Source: Streptomyces sp. DI166
GTDB lineage: Bacteria > Actinomycetota > Actinomycetes > Streptomycetales > Streptomycetaceae
Length of the DNA: 64,000 nucleotides
Reading direction: 5' to 3'
Assembly: GCF_900091315.1 (NCBI RefSeq)
Contig: NZ_FLSP01000033.1
Coordinates: forward strand, 16,596 to 80,595
Both the position numbers and the translations under genes were made by a program. Of this stretch, positions 43,304-52,115 are shown piece after piece; the first letter of the stretch is position 1; each line of letters begins with the position of its first letter. The notes beneath the pieces were generated by a model. The model was not told where the DNA came from and did not search any database. It was given only the letters and a program-made list of their open reading frames with translations.

Positions 43304-44641
43304 TTACCGGGCTGCCCGGATGGCGAGTTGTTCCCGTGACTGCGCCACCCCGAACGCCTGCGGTACCGGCTGGTTGGCCATGTAGAGGCGTTCCGCGGTG
43401 CGGCGTGGCAGCGGGTAGTACTCGAAGGCGCCGTACACCCTGCCGTCCGCGGCCACCGGCTGGGCGTGGAAGCGGGCGACGGTGGCGAGGCGGTACGGCT
43501 CCCCGCCGTGGCTGTCGAGGACGGCGATCTCGGTGATGCGGCGGGCGCCGTCGGGAAAGCGGGTGAGCTGGATGATGACGTCGACGGCGCTGTTGATCTG
43601 GTCGTGCAGCGCCTCGAAGGGGACCTCGACGTCGGACATGGAGGCCAGGGTCTTCAGCCGCATCAGCGCGTCCTCGGTGCTGTTGGCGTGCACGGTGGCG
43701 AGGGAGCCGTCGTGGCCGGTGGACATGGCCTGGAGCATGTCGAGGGACTCGCCGCCGCGGACCTCGCCGACGACGATGCGGTCGGGGCGCATCCGCAGGG
43801 AGTTGCGGACCAGGTCGCGGATGGTGACCCGGCCCTGGCCCTCCACGTTGGGCGGGCGGGACTCCAGGCGGATGACGTGGTTCTGCTGGAGCTGGAGTTC
43901 GGCGGAGTCCTCGATGGTGATGATCCGCTCCACCTCCGGGATCAGCCCGGAGAGCGCGTTGAGCAGGGTCGTCTTGCCGGTGCCGGTGGCGCCGGAGACG
44001 ATGATGTTGAACTTCGCCTGCACCAGTCCCGCCAGCAGGTACACCATCGGCTCGTCGAGGGAGCCGAGCCCGACCATCTCGTGCAGGGTGAAGGAGCGCG
44101 GGAAGCGGCGGATGGTCAGGGTGGCGCCGGTCAGGGAGAGCGGCGGGATGATCACGTTGACGCGCTCTCCGGAGGGCAGCCGGGCGTCGACCATGGGGTT
44201 CGACTCGTCCACCCGGCGGTTGACCGTGGACACGATCCGCTCGATGGTCTGCATCAGCTGGTCGTGGGAGGGGAAGCGGAGCGGCAGCTGCTCCACGCGG
44301 CCCGCCCGTTCGACGAAGATCGCGTCGGGGCCGTTGACCATGATCTCGGTGATGGAGGCGTCCTCCAGCAGGGGTTCCAGGATGCCGAGGCCGAGTGCCT
44401 CGTCGACGACCCTGCGGATGAGCTGGGAGCGCTCCACCGTGGACAGCACCGGGCCCTCGCGGCTGATGATGTGGCCGAGGACGCGCTCCAGACGGGCCCG
44501 GCGTTCGGCCGCGGCGAGCGAACTCATCTCCGCGAGGTCGATCTCCTCCAGGAGTTTGGCCCGGTAGGAGGCGACCAGGTGGCCGTCCTCGCCCCGGCCC
44601 GCGTTCTCCTCGGGGGTGCTGATGCGTGACCGCAGACTCAT
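43304..44641 (-). CDS. tadA: TadA/CpaF, pilus assembly ATPase
   Basis: 445 residues, type II/IV secretion ATPase. An N-terminal helical domain (RRARLERVLGHIISREGP, EALGLGILEPLLEDASITEIMVNGP) precedes the ATPase with Walker A GATGTGKTTLLNALSG, the Asp box ITIEDSAELQ, Walker B DRIVVGEVRGGESLDMLQAMSTGHDGS and the His box ATVHANS. It powers pilin insertion and extraction in the cytoplasm. ATG 44641 follows a GGAG ribosome site. It lies between the TadE-like genes and tadB. Confidence 0.97.
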   Translation of the reverse strand: MSLRSRISTPEENAGRGEDGHLVASYRAKLLEEIDLAEMSSLAAAERRARLERVLGHIISREGPVLSTVERSQLIRRVVDEALGLGILEPLLEDASITEIMVNGPDAIFVERAGRVEQLPLRFPSHDQLMQTIERIVSTVNRRVDESNPMVDARLPSGERVNVIIPPLSLTGATLTIRRFPRSFTLHEMVGLGSLDEPMVYLLAGLVQAKFNIIVSGATGTGKTTLLNALSGLIPEVERIITIEDSAELQLQQNHVIRLESRPPNVEGQGRVTIRDLVRNSLRMRPDRIVVGEVRGGESLDMLQAMSTGHDGSLATVHANSTEDALMRLKTLASMSDVEVPFEALHDQINSAVDVIIQLTRFPDGARRITEIAVLDSHGGEPYRLATVARFHAQPVAADGRVYGAFEYYPLPRRTAERLYMANQPVPQAFGVAQSREQLAIRAAR

Positions 44642-44656
44642 GGCTCTTGGTGCTCC

Positions 44657-45040
44657 TCAGTGGTCGAGCGGCATGGTGGCGGACTTGGTGGCGTCGCCGA
44701 AGTCCCAGCCCGGTACGACGGACGGGATGTCGACGGTGGCGGTGACCCGTACCTCGTCGCCGAGCCCGGCGCTGGCGCAGCTCGTGCCGTCGGCCAGCCA
44801 ACTGCTCACGGCGCCCTGGCAGTCGGCGGCGTACGGCCCGTCCAGCGAGGCGCTGCGGGCCCCGGCGCGGGCGGCGGTGCCCGCCTGCTGGGCGGTGTAG
44901 GCGATGAGGCCGATCTGGATGGCGGCCATGGCGACGAGGATCAGAACGGGGATGAAGCCGAGGTACTCGATGGCGACCTGACCGCTGTCGCGGCGGCCGG
45001 CCCGCCCCCGGAATCGGTCCTCCCCTCGGAGAGCACCCAT
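44657..45040 (-). CDS. TadE-like minor pilin (second)
   Basis: 127 residues: a short basic leader (RFRGRAGRRDSGQVAIEYLG) with the G-Q-V-A-I-E-Y pilin-type pattern, one hydrophobic helix (FIPVLILVAMAAIQIGLIAYT), then an exposed domain with two cysteines (YAADCQGAV, GTSCASAG). Its ATG shares one base with the stop of the upstream TadE-like gene (TGATG), so the pair is coupled. Probably a minor pilin or assembly factor. Confidence 0.9.
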   Translation of the reverse strand: MGALRGEDRFRGRAGRRDSGQVAIEYLGFIPVLILVAMAAIQIGLIAYTAQQAGTAARAGARSASLDGPYAADCQGAVSSWLADGTSCASAGLGDEVRVTATVDIPSVVPGWDFGDATKSATMPLDH

Positions 45041-45525
45041 CAGTCCCCCTCCTCCACAACCGCCCCCGCGTGCCCGTCGACCTCGAAGGGGAAGGCGATC
45101 GTGCCCGGGAACAGGACCGGTACCTTCAGGTGCACGTCCGCCGTGACCAGGCCTCCGCTCTCGCCGCAGGTCACCTTCGCACCGCCCGTCCACGCGCCCG
45201 GCAGGTGTTCTAGGCCCGCCGCCTGGCAGGCGCCCTGCCGGTCCTCGGCGGCGGTGCCCGCGCGGGCGGCCATGTCGGCGGAGTTGGCGGCCAGTGTGAA
45301 GGTGTACCCGAGCAGCGCGCACTGCCACAGCAGCACCAGCGTCAGCAGGATCAGCGGGGTCATGCCGAGGAACTCGATGGTGACCTGGCCCCGGTCGCGC
45401 CGAAGCCCACGCGCCGCCCCGCCACGGCCGCCCCGAAGCCCACGCACCGCCCCACCCCGGCCGCCCCGAAGCCCACGCACCAACCGCCCCCGATCCCCCC
45501 GCAGCGCACCCGCCCCCCGGCTCAC
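45040..45525 (-). CDS. TadE-like minor pilin (first) with repeated basic leader
   Basis: 161 residues. The leader (1-47) contains three 11-residue Arg/Gly repeats of LVRGLRGGRGG type, then the pilin pattern GQVTIEFLGMTPLILLTLVLLWQCALLGYTF and an exposed domain with two cysteines (QGACQAAG, VTCGESGG). The GTG at 45525 overlaps the stop of the CpaE-like gene (GTGA), with GGAGG six bases upstream. The leader is longer than usual for TadE proteins because of the repeat. Confidence 0.9.
   Translation of the reverse strand: MSRGAGALRGDRGRLVRGLRGGRGGAVRGLRGGRGGAARGLRRDRGQVTIEFLGMTPLILLTLVLLWQCALLGYTFTLAANSADMAARAGTAAEDRQGACQAAGLEHLPGAWTGGAKVTCGESGGLVTADVHLKVPVLFPGTIAFPFEVDGHAGAVVEEGD
45385..45483 (-). 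repeat. three tandem 33-bp repeats inside a tadE-like gene
   Basis: Three in-frame 33-base units, encoding LVRGLRGGRGG, AVRGLRGGRGG and AARGLRRDRGQ in order. The number is likely to vary between strains by slippage, changing leader length without shifting the frame. Confidence 0.8.
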
Positions 45526-46754
45526 CCCCCGCCCTCCTTCCGCTTCCGGAACGAGGCCCGTCCCGCCCGCCGGTCCGGCGCGGGCGCGTTGACCAGCCCC
45601 AGTTCCCCCGCCAGCGCCCACAGCGCCTGCTTCACCGTGCTCTTGGCGTCCAGTTCGTGCAGCCGCCCGGCGTCCACCGCGCCCTGGAGTTCCTTGTAGG
45701 CGGCGGGGACCGCGGTGGCGGCGAGGGCGGTGCCGGTGATCTTCTGGATCAGCGGGGGCTGGATCTCGGTGCCCCGGGTGTGCCGGTTGACGACGACGGT
45801 GGTCTCCTCCGCCTTGCGGATCTGGAGCCGGTCCCACATGCGCACGGCGCGTTTGGCGCCGCGCACGGCGACCACGTCGGGTGTGGTGACGAGCAGGGCC
45901 GTGTCGGCCATCTCCACGACGGCCGCGCCCGCCCCGCTGAGCTGGGCCCCGCAGTCGACCACGACGACCTCGTAGCGGGAGCGCAGGGCGCCGACGATCT
46001 GGCGGGCGGCGCGGTCGGTGACCTCCTCGCCGCGTTCGCCCTCGCCGGGGGCGAGCAGCAGGGCGAGCCCGCTGTCGTGGCGGAAGACGGCGTCGGCGAG
46101 GACGCGCGGGGAGATGTCGCTGATGGTGGCGAGGTCGGCGACCGAGCGGCGGAACTGCACGTCCAGGTAGGAGGCGAGGTCGCCGGTCTGCAGGTCCATG
46201 TCGAGCAGGGCGGTGGACCGGCCGGAGGCCTGGGCGGCGAGGGCGAGCTGGACGGCGACCAGGGTGGTGCCGACGCCGCCCTTGGCGCCGCTGACGGTGA
46301 CGACGGTGCCGCCGACGCCGGTGAACACCTCAAGAGCGCCGCCGAGATGGCGTCGTACGCCCGCCGACCACTGGGCGACGGCCTGGACGCGGACGGCGAG
46401 TTCCTCGTACGACAGGGGCAGCGCGACCAGGCCGCGGGCGCCGTAGTCCATGGCGGCCTGGAAGAGGCCGGGGGAGGCGTCGGAGGTGACGAGGATGACG
46501 CCGACCGCCGGGAAGCGCAGGGCGACCTCGCGGATCAGCTCCAGGGCGGGGACGGGGCCGATGCGTTCGTGGACGACCACGACCTCGGGCAGTTCGTCGA
46601 CGGACTCCGCGGCCAGGTGCGCCAGGGTGTCGATGAGCTGGGTGGAGTCGGTCACCGGGGCGACCGGTTCGGCGTCCGGGAGCTGGGAGAGCAGGGTGGT
46701 GATCGACCGGACCGCGTCCGCGTCGCCGACTGCCGGGAGGATCCTCGTGGGCAT
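45522..46754 (-). CDS. CpaE/TadZ-like localisation ATPase
   Basis: 410 residues. An atypical receiver-like N-terminal domain (about 1-125: VVVVHERIGPVPALELIREV, VGVILVTSDASPGLFQAAMD) is followed by a MinD/ParA-type ATPase (VVTVSGAKGGVGTTLVAVQLALAA, deviant Walker A KGGVGTT; ALLDMDLQTGDLASYLDVQ; YEVVVVDCGAQLSG). The CpaE/TadZ group positions the pilus machinery. It starts ten bases after the cpaB stop and overlaps the first TadE-like gene. Confidence 0.93.
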   Translation of the reverse strand: MPTRILPAVGDADAVRSITTLLSQLPDAEPVAPVTDSTQLIDTLAHLAAESVDELPEVVVVHERIGPVPALELIREVALRFPAVGVILVTSDASPGLFQAAMDYGARGLVALPLSYEELAVRVQAVAQWSAGVRRHLGGALEVFTGVGGTVVTVSGAKGGVGTTLVAVQLALAAQASGRSTALLDMDLQTGDLASYLDVQFRRSVADLATISDISPRVLADAVFRHDSGLALLLAPGEGERGEEVTDRAARQIVGALRSRYEVVVVDCGAQLSGAGAAVVEMADTALLVTTPDVVAVRGAKRAVRMWDRLQIRKAEETTVVVNRHTRGTEIQPPLIQKITGTALAATAVPAAYKELQGAVDAGRLHELDAKSTVKQALWALAGELGLVNAPAPDRRAGRASFRKRKEGGG

Positions 46755-46763
46755 GCGGGCCTC

Positions 46764-47471
46764 TCACTTGTCCTTCGCGAGTTCGTACGTCCGGTCCGAC
46801 TCGGGGACCGTGGTGTCGCCGCCGGGCGCCACCAGCGCGAGGCGGACCCGCTGGGCGAACGACTCGGCGTAGGTGAGGCGCTGGGCGTCGAGGGTGGACA
46901 GTGCGAAGGTGATCGGGACGGCCTCGGTGGGCCGCCGGCCGCGGTCGTCGGCGTCGGGTTCGAGGGGGGTCAGCTCGCCCACGTCGATGACCTTGGCGTT
47001 GGTCACGATGATCTTGGACTGGGCGGGATCGCCCTCGCGGGCGCCCTCGAAGGTGGCGTAGACGTTGACGGTGGAGTTGGGCGTGATCTTGCCCGCGACC
47101 CCGGTGGCCGCGTCGATCATGATGGCGACCTCCTGCTGCCCGGGCTTGAGTTCGGGCTGGGCGACGATCATGTCGCTCTGGAGCAGGGAGCCCTTGCGCA
47201 GGGCGGTGACCGCGATCTTGCCCTCGACCGCGCGGAGGTCGGTGACGGCGTTGTCGGACAGCCAGCGCTCGGGCATCGAGATCTTCTCGAACTGCGCGGC
47301 GGACAGCGGCTTGTACGGCTCCACGTCCGTCTTCAGCCGGTACGCGGTGACCTCGGGGCCGACCTTGGACTCGGCGTCGTTGATGACGGACAGCACGCCG
47401 GCGAAGGCGCCGAGGGCGCAGACGACGGAGAGGATCAGGAGTATCACGCCGCGGCGCTGACGGGAGTTCAT
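46764..47471 (-). CDS. cpaB: CpaB/RcpC-like pilus assembly protein with SAF domain
   Basis: 235 residues: an N-terminal membrane anchor (GVILLILSVVCALGAFAGVLSVI), then a SAF domain near 40-110 (VTAYRLKTDVEPYKPLSAAQFEKI, LRKGSLLQSDMIV) and a CpaB-type C-terminal part (PGQQEVAIMIDAATGVAGKI, SKIIVTNAKVIDVGE). It probably stabilises the pilus at the wall. First of the conserved Tad genes after the 47533-48369 gene, 61 bases downstream of it. Confidence 0.9.
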   Translation of the reverse strand: MNSRQRRGVILLILSVVCALGAFAGVLSVINDAESKVGPEVTAYRLKTDVEPYKPLSAAQFEKISMPERWLSDNAVTDLRAVEGKIAVTALRKGSLLQSDMIVAQPELKPGQQEVAIMIDAATGVAGKITPNSTVNVYATFEGAREGDPAQSKIIVTNAKVIDVGELTPLEPDADDRGRRPTEAVPITFALSTLDAQRLTYAESFAQRVRLALVAPGGDTTVPESDRTYELAKDK

Positions 47472-47532
47472 GAACCGTGCAACCTCATTGGGGGAATCGG
47501 TCGGGATCGGTCGGTGGCCTCGGGCGGGGCGG

Positions 47533-48369
47533 TCAGCCCGCGCGGATCTCGGGTACGGGCGCGGTCGCGGAGCAGAAGACGCAGCGGTCGCCGATGACGT
47601 CGATGCCGCACCAGTGGCAGGGACTTCTGCGCACCGAGGTGACGAGCTGGTACAGCACCGACAGGTCGGGCAGGTAGGAGCAGAACTCGATCAGCCGTCC
47701 GGTGCCCCACCAGCGCGCCGACTCGGCGGGCAGCGGGGCCTCGCGCAGCCCTTGGACGTTCCAGGACTTGGCGAGGGTGTCGGTGACCCACTCGGACTGG
47801 AGCTGGCCGCGGGCGACGAGCATCCGGGTGGCGAACTCCGGGCCGTTCAGGGCGGCTTCGGGGCCGATGCGCACGAGCTGGGGTTCGGGGTGGGCGAGGA
47901 CGCCGAAGTGGGCGCCGGGGACCCAGGAGCGGGCGTGGGACTTCAGCCCGACGGGGACCCGGTCCAGCTTGGCGACGGAGGCGAGCAGGGCCCCGGCGTG
48001 GATGTAGTGGGTGAGCAGTCTGCCCGCCGAGGCGAGGACTCCGGGGCCGAGGTCGCAGGAGGCGAGCTGGCGTAACTGGCGGGCCAGCACGGCCAGTCCG
48101 AGCGGCGGCAGCTCGGGGCGGAACAGGGCGATGCGGTCGCTCTCCAGGAGGGAGCGCAGGGTGCGCAGCCGGCGTTCCACGGCGGGGTCGACGGCCTGGG
48201 AGCACAGGACGACGAGGTGGCCGTGGGTCTCGACGATCGCCTGGAGCGTGCTCAGGGCCCGGTCGAGGGGCTCGCGGTCCAGGCCCTCCAGCACGACGGC
48301 GGGCACGGTGCGCTCGTCCTGCGGTGGCAGTGCCAGGTCGGCACTGGTCACGGCGATGGCAGTTGGCAC
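47533..48369 (-). CDS. uncharacterised protein with C-terminal zinc-ribbon-like motif, head of Tad locus
   Basis: About 278 residues, no signal peptide. The middle is alpha/beta (AVVLEGLDREPLDRALSTLQAI, HLVVLCSQAVD); the C-terminus carries SPCHWCGIDVIGDRCVFCSATA, two C-x2-C pairs that could bind zinc. A cytosolic regulatory or assembly role next to cpaB and cpaE is inferred. GTG 48369, with GGGGAG before it, is preferred; an upstream GTG at 48399 is possible. I do not recognise a named family. Confidence 0.75.
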   Translation of the reverse strand: MPTAIAVTSADLALPPQDERTVPAVVLEGLDREPLDRALSTLQAIVETHGHLVVLCSQAVDPAVERRLRTLRSLLESDRIALFRPELPPLGLAVLARQLRQLASCDLGPGVLASAGRLLTHYIHAGALLASVAKLDRVPVGLKSHARSWVPGAHFGVLAHPEPQLVRIGPEAALNGPEFATRMLVARGQLQSEWVTDTLAKSWNVQGLREAPLPAESARWWGTGRLIEFCSYLPDLSVLYQLVTSVRRSPCHWCGIDVIGDRCVFCSATAPVPEIRAG

Positions 48370-48537
48370 GCGCAGCTCCCCACTCCGCACCCACGACACA
48401 CAGTCGACTTCGCTGCGTGACTACGTGAGCACTGTATCCACGGGGCGATGACCGGAGAACAGCGTTTCTGTAGCTATGAGGGAACTTGCGTTTCACAAGT
48501 TGCGGCAAAACGGGGCAGGTTGAGCATCTCGGCACTG

Positions 48538-48567
48538 CCTCTTGACAAGAGGATTGGTCTGGACCAA
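48538..48567 (+). promoter_or_regulatory. chitinase promoter with DasR-type operator
   Basis: A -35-like TTGACA (48542-48547) lies inside a perfect 15-base palindrome (48538-48552). Next is TTGGTC-TG-GACCAA (48554-48567), a close match to the DasR-responsive element (consensus with TGGTCTAGACCA core) that represses Streptomyces chitin genes. The ATG at 48578 is 36 bases after the -35 start, compatible with a leaderless transcript, but no good -10 box is seen. Confidence 0.8.
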
Positions 48568-48577
48568 CGTCTTTGAC

Positions 48578-50293
48578 ATGTCCCCCACTGGCATGTCCTC
48601 ATCCGGAAGATCGCCGCGCGGGCGATCGGTGAAGCTCTTCACGGGCGCGGTTCTCGCGGCCCTGGCCCTGACCTTCACGGGCACCGGCACGGCCTCGGCC
48701 GCCGATGTCAACAACGCCAAGAACGCCGGCTTCGAGTCCGGCCTGACCAACTGGACCTGCTCCGCGAACAGCGGTACGACCGTCTCCTCCCCGGTGCACG
48801 GCGGTTCGGCCGCGCTGAAGGCGACCCCGGCCGGGCAGGACAACGCCCGCTGCACCCAGGCGGTCGCGGTCCAGCCCAACTCCACGTACACGCTCAGCGC
48901 CTGGGTGCAGGGCGCCTACACCTACCTGGGTGTCACCGGCACCGGCACCACCGACGTCTCCACCTGGACGCCGGACTCCAGCACCTGGAAGCAGCTGACG
49001 ACCACCTTCACCACGGGCTCCAGCACCCGCTCGGTGACCGTCTACACCCACGGCTGGTACGGGCAGCCCGCCTACTACGCCGACGACGTCTCGGTGTTCG
49101 GCCCGGACGGCGGCGGTGGCGGAGACCCCGAGCCGACGATCCCGGGCACCCCGGCCGGTCTGACGGTCTCGGGCCGCGGCTCCACCTCCATCTCCCTGGC
49201 CTGGAACACGGTCTCCGGCGCGACCGGCTACAACGTCTACCGCGACGGCACCAAGGTGACCGCGGTGACCGGCACCTCGGCCACCGTGACCGGCCTCGCC
49301 CCGTCCACCTCGTACTCCTTCCAGGTGTCGGCGACCAACTCGGCCGGTGAGTCGCCGAAGTCGGCGCCGGTGACCGGGACGACCACCCAGACCCCGACCG
49401 GTCCGGGACTGCCGAAGCACGCGGTGACCGGGTACTGGCAGAACTTCAACAACGGCGCGACCGTGCAGAAGCTGTCGGACGTGCAGGCGCAGTACGACAT
49501 CATCGCGGTCGCCTTCGCCGACGCCACCGGCACTCCGGGCGCGGTGACCTTCAACCTGGACTCGTCCGGGCTCGGCGGGTACACCGTCGCGCAGTTCAAG
49601 GCGGACATCCGGGCCAAGCAGGCGGCCGGGAAGAAGGTCATCATCTCCGTCGGCGGCGAGCGCGGGACGGTGAGCGTCAATGACTCCGCCTCCGCGACGA
49701 ACTTCGCCAACTCGGTGTATGCGCTGATGCAGGAGTACGGCTTCGACGGCGTCGACATCGACCTGGAGAACGGGCTGAACGCCACCTACATGACGCAGGC
49801 GCTCCGCTCGCTGTCGGCGAAGGCGGGACCGTCGATGATCCTGACGATGGCACCCCAGACCATCGACATGCAGTCGACGTCCAACGCCTACTTCCGGACC
49901 GCGCTGAACGTGAAGGACATCCTCACGGTCGTCAACATGCAGTACTACAACAGCGGTTCGATGCTGGGCTGCGACGGCAAGGTCTACAGCCAGGGCTCGG
50001 TGGACTTCCTCACCGCGCTGGCCTGCATCCAGCTGGAGGGCGGTCTCGACCCGTCCCAGGTGGGTCTGGGCCTGCCCGCCTCGACCCGGGGCGCGGGCAG
50101 CGGCTATGTCTCGCCGAGCGTCGTGAACAACGCGCTGGACTGTCTGACCAAGGGCACGGGCTGCGGCTCGTTCAAGCCCTCGCGCACCTACCCGGACCTG
50201 CGGGGCGCGATGACCTGGTCGACGAACTGGGACGCCACCGCGGGCAACGCGTGGTCGAACGCGGTGGGTCCGCACGTGCACGGGCTGCCGTAG
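48578..50293 (+). CDS. secreted GH18 chitinase with carbohydrate-binding and fibronectin III domains
   Basis: About 571 residues. Signal peptide (FTGAVLAALALTFTGTGTASA). An N-terminal beta-sandwich of carbohydrate-binding type follows (AGFESGLTNWTCSANSGTTV ... YTHGWYGQPAYYADDVSVFG), then a fibronectin III domain (TPAGLTVSGRGSTSISLAWNTVSGATGYNVYRDG). The GH18 barrel starts at HAVTGYWQNFNNG and has the catalytic DGVDIDLEN with the acid Glu at 49766-49768, and YYNSGSMLGCDGK. It degrades chitin outside the cell. ATG 48578 is chosen; ATG 48593 is possible. Regulation by DasR is suggested by the upstream element. Confidence 0.95.
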   Translation: MSPTGMSSSGRSPRGRSVKLFTGAVLAALALTFTGTGTASAADVNNAKNAGFESGLTNWTCSANSGTTVSSPVHGGSAALKATPAGQDNARCTQAVAVQPNSTYTLSAWVQGAYTYLGVTGTGTTDVSTWTPDSSTWKQLTTTFTTGSSTRSVTVYTHGWYGQPAYYADDVSVFGPDGGGGGDPEPTIPGTPAGLTVSGRGSTSISLAWNTVSGATGYNVYRDGTKVTAVTGTSATVTGLAPSTSYSFQVSATNSAGESPKSAPVTGTTTQTPTGPGLPKHAVTGYWQNFNNGATVQKLSDVQAQYDIIAVAFADATGTPGAVTFNLDSSGLGGYTVAQFKADIRAKQAAGKKVIISVGGERGTVSVNDSASATNFANSVYALMQEYGFDGVDIDLENGLNATYMTQALRSLSAKAGPSMILTMAPQTIDMQSTSNAYFRTALNVKDILTVVNMQYYNSGSMLGCDGKVYSQGSVDFLTALACIQLEGGLDPSQVGLGLPASTRGAGSGYVSPSVVNNALDCLTKGTGCGSFKPSRTYPDLRGAMTWSTNWDATAGNAWSNAVGPHVHGLP

Positions 50294-50309
50294 CCCGTAC
50301 CGCCGTGAC

Positions 50310-50350
50310 AGCCGTGGTCGGAGTGGGTCAGAAGAACTCCGACCACGGCT
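50310..50350. terminator. bidirectional hairpin terminator
   Basis: Perfect 15-bp stem (50310-50324 with 50336-50350) and an 11-base loop. It follows the chitinase gene and covers the last codons of the convergent Nramp-related gene. Confidence 0.85.
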
Positions 50351-51647
50351 GGTCCCAGATCTGCTTCACGCACAGCACCAGGAAGAGCAGGCCCGCGACG
50401 GCCAGCATGGCGTTGCTCAGCGGGCCGTTGCGCCAGGGCGCCGGGGTGCGGGAGGTGTTCAGCAGCCACAGCAGGGTGCCGGCCAGGAACGGCAGGAAGG
50501 CGGCGCCCAGCACGCCGTAGAGGATGATCAGGCGGAACGGCTGGCCCTGGAAGAGCAGGACGATCGGCGGGAAGGTCAGCCACAGCAGGTACAGCCGGAA
50601 GGGCAGGCTGCGTTCGTGGGCGCCGGAGGCGATCTCCTCGCCGCGGGCCGCGTCCCCGGCCCGGTAGCGGGCCACGAAGTCGGCGAACATCAGGCTCACC
50701 CCGTGCCAGACGCCGATCAGCGAGGTGAACGAGGTGGCGAAGAAGCCGATCAGGAAGAACTTCGCGGTGGCCTCGCCGTACTCGGCCGCCAGGATGTCGC
50801 TCAGCTGGAGCAGCCCCTTGTCGCCCTTGGCGAGGGTGATGTTCGCCGAGTGCAGCAGCTCCGCGCCGACGAAGAGCATGGCGACGACGAAGATGCCGGT
50901 GGTGGCGTAGGCGACGCGGTTGTCCAGCCGCATCACCTTCATCCAGCCGGTGTCCGTCCACCCCTTGGCGTTGACCCAGTACCCGTACGCGGCCAGCGTG
51001 ATGGTGCCGCCGACCCCGCCGATCAGACCGAGGGTGTTGAGGACGGAGTCCTCCTCGTCGGGGAGTACGGGCAGCAGGCCCGCGAAGGCCTCGCCGAGGT
51101 TCGGGGTGACCCGGACCGCCAGGTACACCGTCACCACGAACATAACGCCGACCAGGACCGTCATGACCTTCTCGAAGACGGCGTACTTGTTGAACCAGAC
51201 GAAGACCAGGCCCACCAGCCCGCAGGCCACTCCCCACCACTCCAGGTCCATCACGTCCGGGAACAGGGCCTGCAGCGGCAGGGCGCTGGACGACATCGCC
51301 GCGGCGCCGTAGACGAAGCCCCAGACCACCACGTAGACGACGAAGAACCAGGTGGTCCAGCGGCCGAGGCCGGCCCAGCCGTCGAAGAGAGTGCGGCCGG
51401 TGGACAGATGCCAGCGGCCGACCGCCTCGGCGAGGGAGATCTTCACCAGACAGCCGATGACCGCCGCCCACAGCAGCGTGTACCCGAAGCTGCTTCCGGC
51501 GATCAGGGTGGCGACCAGGTCACCGGCGCCGACACCGGTCGCGGCGACAACGATGCCAGGGCCGATGTGCTTCCAACTGGACCTGCGGGGAGTGGGTTCG
51601 GTTCCGTCAACTTGGGTTGCCTGAGTGTTTCCCGAGCCGTCCGCCAT
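50328..51647 (-). CDS. Nramp-related divalent metal transporter with altered metal site
   Basis: 439 residues, about eleven helices. TM1 reads HIGPGIVVAATGVGAGDLVATLIAGS. The Nramp D-P-G-N metal motif is absent (GVGAGD instead), and TM6 (GIFVVAMLFVGAELLHS) lacks the M-P-H motif. Loops and helix count otherwise fit the superfamily. The members with this variation may carry Mg2+ or other ions rather than Mn/Fe; substrate unknown. ATG 51647 is preferred; the frame extends upstream to 51683. Convergent with the chitinase gene. Confidence 0.82.
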   Translation of the reverse strand: MADGSGNTQATQVDGTEPTPRRSSWKHIGPGIVVAATGVGAGDLVATLIAGSSFGYTLLWAAVIGCLVKISLAEAVGRWHLSTGRTLFDGWAGLGRWTTWFFVVYVVVWGFVYGAAAMSSSALPLQALFPDVMDLEWWGVACGLVGLVFVWFNKYAVFEKVMTVLVGVMFVVTVYLAVRVTPNLGEAFAGLLPVLPDEEDSVLNTLGLIGGVGGTITLAAYGYWVNAKGWTDTGWMKVMRLDNRVAYATTGIFVVAMLFVGAELLHSANITLAKGDKGLLQLSDILAAEYGEATAKFFLIGFFATSFTSLIGVWHGVSLMFADFVARYRAGDAARGEEIASGAHERSLPFRLYLLWLTFPPIVLLFQGQPFRLIILYGVLGAAFLPFLAGTLLWLLNTSRTPAPWRNGPLSNAMLAVAGLLFLVLCVKQIWDQPWSEFF

Positions 51648-51692
51648 GCGGATCAACAAACCGCAGCCCGGGCGCGCCCACAAGAGGGCATG

Positions 51693-52115
51693 TCAGAGTT
51701 CGAACCACACCGTCTTGCGTCTGCCGTCCTGATGACAGCCCCACCGCGTGGCCAGCGCGTCCACCAGGAACATCCCGCGCCCGCTCTCCGAAGCGCCCGC
51801 CTGGAGCACCTGCGGGGTGCGGCGCCCGGAGTCCTGGACCTCGCAGCGCACCACCCCCTGACCGGCCGTCAGCGTCACCCGGAAGCGGCTCGCCGAGTGC
51901 AGCAGCGCGTTCGTCGCCAGCTCGCTGACCAGCAGCTCGGCCGTGTCCAGCAACTCCTCCTCGGCCGCCAGCCCCCACCCCGCCAACTGCCGGCGCACCT
52001 CCGCACGCGCCTCGCGGACCGCCGAGGGGCGCGGGTCGTACTCCACGGTCAGATGAGCGGCTCCGACGGGAGGTTGACGGTGGGAGCCGTTCCGGAGTTG
52101 CAGCATGCTGCTCAT
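51693..52115 (-). CDS. RsbW-like ATP-binding protein
   Basis: 140 residues, a single GHKL ATPase domain: N-box LLVSELATNALLHS, then VRCEVQDSGRRTP and SGRGMFLVDALATRWG. Such proteins are common in Streptomyces and act as anti-sigma kinases or in signalling by phosphorylating antagonists. No sigma factor or antagonist gene sits next to it. ATG 52115 with AGGA before it. Divergent from the carboxypeptidase gene. Confidence 0.88.
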   Translation of the reverse strand: MSSMLQLRNGSHRQPPVGAAHLTVEYDPRPSAVREARAEVRRQLAGWGLAAEEELLDTAELLVSELATNALLHSASRFRVTLTAGQGVVRCEVQDSGRRTPQVLQAGASESGRGMFLVDALATRWGCHQDGRRKTVWFEL

